Shown one piece after another: positions 1 to 7,378 of a DNA stretch of 64,000 bases. Origin of the DNA: Jeotgalibaca porci (lineage in GTDB: Bacteria; Bacillota; Bacilli; Lactobacillales; Aerococcaceae). The notes under the pieces were generated by a model. That model had not been told where the DNA came from and searched no databases. It saw only the letters and a program-made list of their open reading frames with translations. Both the position numbers and the translations under genes were made by a program. Position 1 is the first letter of the stretch. Each line of letters opens with the position of its first letter. The DNA is taken from assembly GCF_011299095.1 (NCBI RefSeq), contig NZ_CP049889.1, positions 2,212,501-2,276,500 on the forward strand, in the 5' to 3' direction.

Positions 1-36
1 TAAAATATTCACAAGCTATCAAATAGGAGTGATAAT

Positions 37-507
37 ATGAAAAAAGTAATGGCGCATTTAAAAATTATTTTCCGAAATGGTGAAACCTGGACAATTAACC
101 GGGAGCATATCGGAGATTTATGGATAAAGCAAGTAACGACAAGCTATGGTAGAATTGGCAACAGCGAATTTCAAGAGATTCACCCGTGTGAATCATTGCG
201 TATCGAGCTCTCGCAAGAAGCTGATCACGTGCATTCAAGTGACATCAACCTAGGTGGAATTGAAGCAGGTATGTTCGACCGTGTTGCGAAATATCAAGAT
301 ATCGAAATGATGGATATTATGTATCATGATGAAGATCATCCGAAGTCAGATACAATCGTTCAAAGTGACCGTATTTACTTCCCATATAAAGCTTTAGACA
401 TAGATGGCAATGACAATGAATACCAATCATCTAAAGTCGTTAAAGATAAGTTGTATATTGTAGTAGATCCAAACCATACAGTAGACGATATTTATCCTGA
501 TAAATAA
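37..507 (+). CDS. Conserved-looking hypothetical protein, 156 aa
   Basis: I do not recognise this protein. It is soluble by appearance, with no signal peptide or membrane segment, and is acidic with many Asp, Glu and His residues. The N-terminal part (about residues 5-60) alternates short hydrophobic strands with polar turns, so a beta-rich fold is likely (inference). The start ATG has an AGGAGTG ribosome binding site about six bases upstream. The gene is closed by a strong intrinsic terminator 7 bases after the stop, so it is the last or only gene of its transcript. Its own promoter may lie outside the window. It precedes dinG on the same strand but is separated from it by the terminator. 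Confidence 0.75.
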   Translation: MKKVMAHLKIIFRNGETWTINREHIGDLWIKQVTTSYGRIGNSEFQEIHPCESLRIELSQEADHVHSSDINLGGIEAGMFDRVAKYQDIEMMDIMYHDEDHPKSDTIVQSDRIYFPYKALDIDGNDNEYQSSKVVKDKLYIVVDPNHTVDDIYPDK

Positions 508-513
508 TAATCT

Positions 514-557
514 AAATAGTAAAGGGCTGGGACATTTGTCTCAGCCCTTTACTATTT
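514..557 (+). terminator. Intrinsic terminator, 20-bp stem
   Basis: The inverted repeat AAATAGTAAAGGGCTG...CAGCCCTTTACTATTT has a GAC-ATTT-GTC top and one G-T wobble, and sits directly after the first gene. The core GGCTGGGACA...TGTCCCAGCC type recurs in several other terminators of this window. Confidence 0.85.
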
Positions 558-694
558 GTGTTGCAGCCGAAGTATGAGTAAAAGGCATTCTCTTTTCCTG
601 GAATAACTTGTTTGAACCCCTACTAATATAGGTCTTTATCTAGTAAAATATATAGAGTGACAGGAATGTAGTGTAGAATCGGGGTATTATCCAA

Positions 695-3433
695 ATGGGA
701 TTTAAAGATAGAATTTTTGCTGTTGTCGATTTAGAAACAACAGGATCAAGCTATAAAAATGGCGATCGGATTATCCAGATTGGCATAACATTTGTTCAGC
801 ACAATACGATCTTGCAAGAATATGATTTCAAGGTCAATCCCGGGAAAAAGATTCCTTTGATGATTGAACAACTGACAGGTATATCGAATGCAGATGTTAA
901 AGATTCACCGTATTTCGAAGATATAGCAGAGTATGTTTTTAATCTACTTGAAGAGTGTGTATTTGTTGCGCATAATATCGGTTTTGATTACTTTTTTTTG
1001 AGCCAATCTTTCAGTGATGCTGGTTTACAAGAGTTGACAATCCCTGGTATGGATACGGTAGAACTGACTAAAATATTATATCCAACGCTCGACAGTTATC
1101 GTTTATCGGACTTGTCGCGCCATTTTGAATTAACGCATCTAAATGTTCATGATGCTGCCGGGGACGCAAGAGCAACGGCAGAATTACTCTTACAGTTGCA
1201 AGAAAAGGCTGTTTCGCTGCCACTTGTTACCTTAGAGAAATTAAATCAATTAAGTAACCAAACTCAAAGGAATAACGCTGACTTCTTCGCGATGTGCTTA
1301 GAAATGAGCCGAGAACAACGGGCGCCACTATCTTCAGATATTCATATAGCCAATAGCCTGGCTGTTAGAAAAGTCACCTCCTTAAATGAGCAGACAGATT
1401 ATCGTGCCAAGGAAATGTACAACACTGAAAAATTATGGCAAGACATCATCTCAAATAGTTCATTTCAATCCAGAGAAGGACAGTCAGATATGATGACCCA
1501 AATTGAAATGTTCTTAAATAATAAGGACGAAAGTGCCTTTGCGATTGAAGCACCGGCTGGATTTGGCAAGACTTTGGCCTATGTTGTCCCGGCTATCTTG
1601 CGAGCAGATCCAAAAAATAAAGTAATTATAGCGACTTCCACTTTATTACTTCAAGAACAGTTAGAAACAGTAATGATTGGTTTGCAGAAAACTTTACCGT
1701 TCCATGTAGCGTTTGCGACGTTAAGCAGCCGCAAGCATTTGATTAGCCTGGATAAAGTAGAGAAAACAGATATAGCAGAGCTGCGTGGCACAGAAGCATT
1801 GGTAATGATGAGTGTGTTCGTTTGGTTGACTGAGACTGAAACAGGAAATTTATCGGAGTTAAGTGCAAGTCATCGGATGGGGACATTATTAGATACGTTA
1901 ACGTACGATTTTGAAGAAAATGATTCGCACGATAAAGAGCGCCATTTGGACTATTTTACGCATCATCAAAAAAAAGCGAAAGAGGCCAGTATTTTAATCA
2001 CAAATCATGCGTATCTGAGTCATCATTTCGAAGATATTAAGTGTTATTCACCGGATGGCGCATTGACATTGATTGTTGATGAAGCGCACCGATTAGCATC
2101 TATCTACAAAGATAAAGAAAAAGTTTCTTTCCCTTTATCAGCTGTGAAACGAAAAGTACTTAAATTTTCAAATGTGGTCAGAGATTACCGGGAACACTTA
2201 GAGCAAAATGCTAAAATTGCATTTCCTCACTATGAATTAATTAACTTGGAATTTGCGATGGATCAGGTCATTCATACGTTAGCAGAATTGGAAGTGCAAC
2301 TTGCCGCACAGGTACGTGAGACACAAGAATCAGTGAAAGAGGGACACTATCTGGAAGGTGAGTTTATCGATAGTGCTTGGTTCAGACGTTTTTCTCGTAA
2401 GTTATTACTGCATTTCGAAGAACTCAAGTTAATGGAAGCACGTTTTATGGAACTGGAGTTTACGGACAAAGAGAATTCCTTTACGCGCAGATTGAGTGGA
2501 TTCCTTGAAACGATGGAAACACGAATGAGTGAGTTCCACGCGATACAATCAAACGACTTTTATAGTTATTATTCCCTTAAAGTCAATCATAAGGGTGACA
2601 GTAAAACGTTTAATTTGGAGAAAAGCCATTGGGATATTGGCGAAAAATTACAAAAAGAAATCAAAATGACTTTCGAACAGACCTTGTATATCAGTGCCAC
2701 GTTGCTGCTAGAGGAACATTCTCATTATTTTTCTCGTAAGATTGGTTTGGACAACATCCATGCTATTACGTATACGTCCCAATTTGAGGATCAAGACAAA
2801 AAAATAGATGTCTTTATACCAACCGACATTGGTGCAGTAACCAAAATGGATCACCATGAATGGCTGAATATGTTGACGAAATTTGTTTTTGAATTGGTTA
2901 GTCATTCAGAAAAGAAAATTTTAGTTCTATTCAATTCAAACAAAGTGTTGGAAGAAGTGTTGATTCGTCTGAGGAATCGTAATGACAAAGAGAAGAAAGC
3001 CATCGAATTTCTGGCACAAGGGTTCTCGGGAAGTCAACGCCGGGTGCATCGACGCTTTTTGGAAGCTGAGCAGGCTGTTCTACTAGGCAGCGGCTCTTAT
3101 TGGGAAGGGGTAGATTTTCCTGATCAACCTGTAGAGGTTTTAGTGATGACACGTCTCCCATTCGATCCGCCTGACACGCCCGAAAATCGTGCGATTGAAG
3201 CGTACTACCGCGAAGTTGGCGGAGCTAACGCATTCAGAAATGAATCACTCCCGAAAATGATTATGCGTTTGATTCAAGGCATGGGGCGCATATCCAGAAA
3301 CCCTGCGGATAAAGGAATTGTGTATTGTTTAGATACACGCTTGGTGCATAGTCCCTATGCCAAACAAATCACGGCTAACTTGCCGTCAGGAATAAAAGTG
3401 CATGAAACAAATTTTGAAGAATTATTTTCTTAG
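695..3433 (+). CDS. dinG: DinG-type 3'-5' exonuclease/helicase-family protein
   Basis: This is a 912-residue protein of the Gram-positive DinG family. An N-terminal DEDD exonuclease domain (about residues 5-170, D12-L-E14-T-T-G motif) is fused to an XPD-like superfamily 2 helicase region. The Walker A motif is A-x-x-G-x-G-K-T at 286-293 and the DEAH box is at 462-465. A C-terminal QGxGRxxR motif VI precedes the last 60 residues. The iron-sulfur cysteine cluster of Escherichia coli DinG is not evident, as expected for this branch, where the S. aureus homologue acts mainly as an exonuclease. The ATG start has only a GGGG element about 10 bases upstream. It heads the dinG-ypmB-aspB-asnS-dnaD order known from Bacillus and is likely a DNA repair or replication-accessory enzyme. 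Confidence 0.95.
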   Translation: MGFKDRIFAVVDLETTGSSYKNGDRIIQIGITFVQHNTILQEYDFKVNPGKKIPLMIEQLTGISNADVKDSPYFEDIAEYVFNLLEECVFVAHNIGFDYFFLSQSFSDAGLQELTIPGMDTVELTKILYPTLDSYRLSDLSRHFELTHLNVHDAAGDARATAELLLQLQEKAVSLPLVTLEKLNQLSNQTQRNNADFFAMCLEMSREQRAPLSSDIHIANSLAVRKVTSLNEQTDYRAKEMYNTEKLWQDIISNSSFQSREGQSDMMTQIEMFLNNKDESAFAIEAPAGFGKTLAYVVPAILRADPKNKVIIATSTLLLQEQLETVMIGLQKTLPFHVAFATLSSRKHLISLDKVEKTDIAELRGTEALVMMSVFVWLTETETGNLSELSASHRMGTLLDTLTYDFEENDSHDKERHLDYFTHHQKKAKEASILITNHAYLSHHFEDIKCYSPDGALTLIVDEAHRLASIYKDKEKVSFPLSAVKRKVLKFSNVVRDYREHLEQNAKIAFPHYELINLEFAMDQVIHTLAELEVQLAAQVRETQESVKEGHYLEGEFIDSAWFRRFSRKLLLHFEELKLMEARFMELEFTDKENSFTRRLSGFLETMETRMSEFHAIQSNDFYSYYSLKVNHKGDSKTFNLEKSHWDIGEKLQKEIKMTFEQTLYISATLLLEEHSHYFSRKIGLDNIHAITYTSQFEDQDKKIDVFIPTDIGAVTKMDHHEWLNMLTKFVFELVSHSEKKILVLFNSNKVLEEVLIRLRNRNDKEKKAIEFLAQGFSGSQRRVHRRFLEAEQAVLLGSGSYWEGVDFPDQPVEVLVMTRLPFDPPDTPENRAIEAYYREVGGANAFRNESLPKMIMRLIQGMGRISRNPADKGIVYCLDTRLVHSPYAKQITANLPSGIKVHETNFEELFS

Positions 3434-3535
3434 AAATACTGACAGAGAAGCAAATAGTGATTTCTTTTTTAGTGATTTTTGAGTATGATATTAGAATATA
3501 GGATTGGCTTGACGATAGAGGAAGAGGGTAAACGT

Positions 3536-4015
3536 GTGAAAAGAAATATTGTAATGGGGCTAATTGGTGTATTGTTTGTATTAATTGTTGGCTCATATTC
3601 GATCTTTTATCAATCCCAAAGACCAATTGTCCAAGCTGAAAGTGAAGCGGCTGCGATTGCTGAGCAAGTTGGAGCTGTACAAAAAGTTGAAGATTTCTTT
3701 TGGTATAATGGAACGGATGCAACATATTTTGCAGTTTCCGGATATACTGACGCGGATAAACTTGTTTATGTTGTAATTAAACAAGACGGTGGACAAACTT
3801 GGGTATTTGATTCTAATGAGATTGTTACGGAAGATGAAGCAAAGGCAATCGTTCAAGCAGTTGAAAATCCTGTGAGCATGTTAGAGGCACGTATTGGAAT
3901 TGATTCTGATGAACCATTTTGGGAAGTCGCTTATAAAGATGCAAACGGCAAATTAGGCTATTATCAGTTATCGGCAAAAACAGGTCAAAAGATAAAGGAA
4001 TTTAAGAATATCTAG
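3536..4015 (+). CDS. YpmB-like membrane-anchored protein (DUF5590)
   Basis: This is a small single-pass membrane protein of 159 residues. A basic start is followed by one transmembrane segment (about residues 6-28), then an extracytoplasmic part with two similar alpha-beta units, as in YpmB/PepSY-like proteins. The position between dinG and aspB matches ypmB of Bacillus subtilis, whose biochemical role is not established. I chose the GTG start at 3536 because GAGGAAGAGGG lies about 8 bases upstream. A longer TTG-start reading frame from 3479 has no ribosome binding site. The gap to aspB is only 15 bases, so the two are probably cotranscribed. Confidence 0.85.
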   Translation: MKRNIVMGLIGVLFVLIVGSYSIFYQSQRPIVQAESEAAAIAEQVGAVQKVEDFFWYNGTDATYFAVSGYTDADKLVYVVIKQDGGQTWVFDSNEIVTEDEAKAIVQAVENPVSMLEARIGIDSDEPFWEVAYKDANGKLGYYQLSAKTGQKIKEFKNI

Positions 4016-4030
4016 GGATGGTGATGTTGT

Positions 4031-5221
4031 ATGGTGAAAATTTCAGACCGTATGCTCCAAGTAGAAGAATCTCCGACACTTGGGACATCCAATAAGGTTA
4101 AAGAACTTAAAGCGCAAGGTATGGATATTATCAGCTTGACTGTTGGTGAGCCAGATTTTCAAACACCGCAACACATTCGTGATGCCGCAATAAAAGCGAT
4201 ACAAGACAATAAAGTGAATCATTATGTGGCGACTCCTGGTATTTTGCCATTAAGGGAAGCGATTGTTGCTTATCATGAAACGCACGATGGTATTACCTAT
4301 GAGACAAACGAAGTCATTGTAACGACTGGAGCCAAGGATGCGTTATACGGCTTGTTTCAAACAATTCTCAATCCAGAAGATGAAGTTATTATTCCGGCTC
4401 CGTACTGGGTAAGTTATACGGAACAAGTCAAATTGGCGGGTGGTATCGCTGTTATTGTTGATTCTAAATCAGAGAATGAATTTAAGGTGTCCGTTGCTGA
4501 TTTAGAGGCAAAACGAACTGGAAAAACAACCGCGATTATCTTAAATTCACCGAACAATCCAACTGGAACGATATACTCCCAAGATGAATTGGAAGCAATT
4601 GGGAATTGGGCGGTGGAACATAATATCCTTATCGTTTCTGATGAGATTTATTATAATTTGTGCTACAACGGGAATGAAGCGGTCTCTGTTGCTTCCATTT
4701 CTGAGGAAATAAAGAACCAAACCATTGTCATTAATGGTGTTTCCAAATCGTATGCGATGACAGGTTGGAGAATTGGCTATGCCATGGGGAACAAAGAAAT
4801 TATTAGTAAGATGACGGAATTTGCAGGTCACTCAGCGAATCCGGCTGCAGTCAGTCAATATGCCGCTCTTGCTGCATTAAAAGGCCCACAGTCTGTCAGC
4901 GAAGAGATGCAACAAATCTTCGAAAAACGATTGAATCACTTTTATCCCTTACTTGAAAAGATTCCTGGCTTTAAGCTAGTGAGACCGAGAGGCGCATTTT
5001 ATATCTTTGTGAATGCTAAAGAGGCTGCTGAAATGACGGGGTACAGTTCTGTTACAGAGTTCTCATTGGCCCTGATTGAAGAAGCAAAAGTCGCTGTTAT
5101 CAGTGGGGATGGTTTTGGCTTCCCGGACTATGTTAGAATAAGCTATACGCTAAACGAAGAAACATTAACGGAAGCAGCAACAAGAATAGAGGATTTTATT
5201 GCTAAAAAAGCAAAAGATTAA
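4031..5221 (+). CDS. aspB: Aspartate aminotransferase, PLP-dependent class I
   Basis: This 396-residue fold-type I aminotransferase should interconvert aspartate plus 2-oxoglutarate with oxaloacetate plus glutamate in the cytosol. Visible marks are NSPNNPTG (substrate/PLP pocket), VSDEIY (PLP-ring aspartate) and the Schiff-base motif S-K-S-Y-A-M-T-G-W-R with Lys239. Length and motifs match the AspB (I-gamma) group of Firmicutes. The ATG start has GGGATGG upstream. It lies 15 bases after the ypmB-like gene and 15 before asnS. Pairing aspartate synthesis with asparaginyl-tRNA synthetase is conserved in Bacillus and Listeria. Substrate preference among related aminotransferases cannot be proved from sequence. 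Confidence 0.93.
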   Translation: MVKISDRMLQVEESPTLGTSNKVKELKAQGMDIISLTVGEPDFQTPQHIRDAAIKAIQDNKVNHYVATPGILPLREAIVAYHETHDGITYETNEVIVTTGAKDALYGLFQTILNPEDEVIIPAPYWVSYTEQVKLAGGIAVIVDSKSENEFKVSVADLEAKRTGKTTAIILNSPNNPTGTIYSQDELEAIGNWAVEHNILIVSDEIYYNLCYNGNEAVSVASISEEIKNQTIVINGVSKSYAMTGWRIGYAMGNKEIISKMTEFAGHSANPAAVSQYAALAALKGPQSVSEEMQQIFEKRLNHFYPLLEKIPGFKLVRPRGAFYIFVNAKEAAEMTGYSSVTEFSLALIEEAKVAVISGDGFGFPDYVRISYTLNEETLTEAATRIEDFIAKKAKD

Positions 5222-5236
5222 TTAAAGGGGTTAGTG

Positions 5237-6538
5237 ATGTTGGAAAGAATTACGATGAGTAAGGCTCAAGAGTTTTTAGGAAAAGAAATTAAAATCGGCG
5301 CATGGGTAACAAACAAGCGCAGTAGTGGGAAAATCGCATTTTTACAATTACGTGATGGCGACTATTATTTCCAAGGTATCGTATTGAAGAATGAGGTTGA
5401 ACCGGAAGTTTTCGAAACAGCAAAAGGTTTGACGCAAGAAACCTCAATTATGTTAACAGGTGTTGTTCAAGAAGATACACGCTCTAAATTAGGTTATGAG
5501 TTATTAGTTAAAGACATTGAAGTTTTAGGTGAAAGCCATGACTACCCGATTACACCGAAAGAACATGGAACTGAGTTCTTGATGGATCATCGTCACTTAT
5601 GGTTGCGTTCATCAAAACAACATGCAATCTTAAAAATTCGTAACGAAATTATTCGTGCGACTTATGAATTTTTTAATAAAGAAGGCTTTATGAAAGTAGA
5701 TCCACCTATTCTAACGGGTAGTGCTCCTGAAGGAACAACAGAACTATTCCACACAGAATACTTTGATCAAGAAGCATACCTGTCACAATCAGGTCAACTT
5801 TATATGGAAGCTGCAGCAATGGCTTTCGGTAAAGTGTTCTCCTTTGGACCAACGTTCCGTGCTGAGAAATCAAAAACACGTCGTCACTTAATTGAATTCT
5901 GGATGATGGAACCTGAGATGGCATTCATGCATCAAGATGAAAGTTTAGAAGTTCAAGAGCAATATGTTGCGTACCTGATTCAATCCGTTTTAGATAACTG
6001 CGATTATTACTTGGATGTTTTAGAACGTGATAAAGAAGTCTTGAAAAAATACACGCAATTACCGTACGACCGTATTTCATACGATGATGCGATTGAATTG
6101 CTACACAAAAATGACTTTACTGATATCACATGGGGAGACGACTTTGGTTCACCGCATGAGACATTTATTGCCGAGCAATCGGACCGCCCAGTATTTATTT
6201 TGAACTATCCAAAAGCAATTAAACCGTTCTACATGAAAGAACATCCGGATCGCGATGATGTTGTATTATGTGCAGACTTGATTGCTCCAGAAGGATACGG
6301 AGAAATTATCGGGGGAAGCGAACGTGAGGTAAACTACGATAAATTAAGTCAACAAATCGAAAACTTTGGTTTGTCACTAGAAGACTATGAATGGTACTTG
6401 GACTTACGTAGATACGGTTCAGTTCCACATTCTGGCTTCGGATTGGGATTAGAAAGAACAGTAACATGGATTTCCGGGACAGAACATATCCGTGAATCAA
6501 CAGCCTTCCCACGTTTGTTGAACCGTCTATACCCATAA
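5237..6538 (+). CDS. asnS: Asparagine--tRNA ligase
   Basis: AsnRS charges tRNA-Asn with asparagine. The 433-residue protein has an N-terminal OB-fold anticodon-binding domain (about residues 15-110, with [14 protein letters not shown]) and a class II catalytic core. The core includes the motif 2 region [11 protein letters not shown] and the motif 3 region [10 protein letters not shown] near the C-terminus. ATG 5237 is preferred to the in-frame GTG three bases before it, because AAAGGGG then sits 6 bases upstream. The gene ends at a terminator shared in style with the one before dinG. Confidence 0.97.
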   Translation: MLERITMSKAQEFLGKEIKIGAWVTNKRSSGKIAFLQLRDGDYYFQGIVLKNEVEPEVFETAKGLTQETSIMLTGVVQEDTRSKLGYELLVKDIEVLGESHDYPITPKEHGTEFLMDHRHLWLRSSKQHAILKIRNEIIRATYEFFNKEGFMKVDPPILTGSAPEGTTELFHTEYFDQEAYLSQSGQLYMEAAAMAFGKVFSFGPTFRAEKSKTRRHLIEFWMMEPEMAFMHQDESLEVQEQYVAYLIQSVLDNCDYYLDVLERDKEVLKKYTQLPYDRISYDDAIELLHKNDFTDITWGDDFGSPHETFIAEQSDRPVFILNYPKAIKPFYMKEHPDRDDVVLCADLIAPEGYGEIIGGSEREVNYDKLSQQIENFGLSLEDYEWYLDLRRYGSVPHSGFGLGLERTVTWISGTEHIRESTAFPRLLNRLYP

Positions 6539-6571
6539 TATAGGATATAGCGACATAAATAATTAGATATA

Positions 6572-6605
6572 AAAAGAGGCCGAGACATTTGTCCCAGCCT
6601 CTTTT
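6572..6605 (+). terminator. Intrinsic terminator after asnS
   Basis: The stem AAAAGAGGC...GCCTCTTTT encloses GAC-ATTT-GTC, with two mismatches in the middle. It is a member of the GGCTGGGAC terminator family seen at 514-557. It lies between asnS and dnaD, so it may only attenuate read-through into dnaD. Confidence 0.7.
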
Positions 6606-6623
6606 GAATAGGAGAGTGATTAA

Positions 6624-7319
6624 ATGAGTGATTTACTGGATAAATGGTGGGAGCAGGGGCAAACAATCATTGAAAATGGGCTTTTGACTCATTACCGGAT
6701 TTTAGGATTAGATAGTGAGGAACTCATATTTGTCATTCAATTAAAAAGTTATCTCGATCAGAAGCAGTACTTCCCGAGTATGTCGGAAATTGGTGACAGA
6801 ATGGGTGTTAAAGAATCAAAAGTATTTGCGATTTTACACGACTTAATTCAACGGAATTTAGTGGCAATAAATACAGAAAAAGATAACACCGGCAAAGACT
6901 TTGATCGTTATTCCTTAACACCCCTCTATCGGAAATTAGCTCATGTTTTGGAAAAATCAACACTGCAAACGAGCGAAGTAGAAAAGGATATCAATCTCTT
7001 AGAGATTTTCCAACAAGAATTCGGACGGCTACTAACACCTATTGAAATGCAGACGATAGGTGAGTGGATGGATAAAGATCGCTATCAAACAGAACTAATC
7101 CTTGAAGCATTAAAAGAAGCGGTTCTGAATCAGAAATACAGCTTGCGTTACATTGACCGTATCCTTATGTCTTGGGAGAAGAAAAATATTCGGACTTCCG
7201 TTCAGGCAAAAGAAGAGACAAAGCGCTTTTCAAATTATCAAGAACGGCCACCAGTGACGCAACCGCAGGAATCATCCGAACGCATTCCTTTGTTTAACTG
7301 GCTTGAATCAGAAGAATAA
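6624..7319 (+). CDS. dnaD: Replication initiation protein DnaD
   Basis: DnaD is the primosomal protein that works with DnaA, DnaB and DnaI to load helicase at oriC and at restart sites. The 231-residue protein shows the two expected domains: an N-terminal winged-helix DDBH1 region (about 15-115) and a C-terminal DDBH2 region (about 125-200). DDBH2 carries the Y-xxx-I-xxx-W motif at Y176, I180 and W184. A Gln/Pro-rich tail follows. The start has a GGAGAG site 8 bases upstream. In Bacillus nth and ypoC follow dnaD, whereas here the gene runs directly into a bidirectional terminator. Confidence 0.95.
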   Translation: MSDLLDKWWEQGQTIIENGLLTHYRILGLDSEELIFVIQLKSYLDQKQYFPSMSEIGDRMGVKESKVFAILHDLIQRNLVAINTEKDNTGKDFDRYSLTPLYRKLAHVLEKSTLQTSEVEKDINLLEIFQQEFGRLLTPIEMQTIGEWMDKDRYQTELILEALKEAVLNQKYSLRYIDRILMSWEKKNIRTSVQAKEETKRFSNYQERPPVTQPQESSERIPLFNWLESEE

Positions 7320-7330
7320 CGAACCCAATA

Positions 7331-7371
7331 AAAGGACCCGCACCCCGTATATTCCGGGGTGCGGGTCCTTT
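7331..7371. terminator. Bidirectional terminator between dnaD and ponA
   Basis: A perfect 17-bp stem (AAAGGACCCGCACCCCG and its complement) with a 7-base loop lies between the two convergent stop codons. A and T runs on the flanks serve both directions. Confidence 0.92.
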
Positions 7372-7378
7372 ATTTTTA

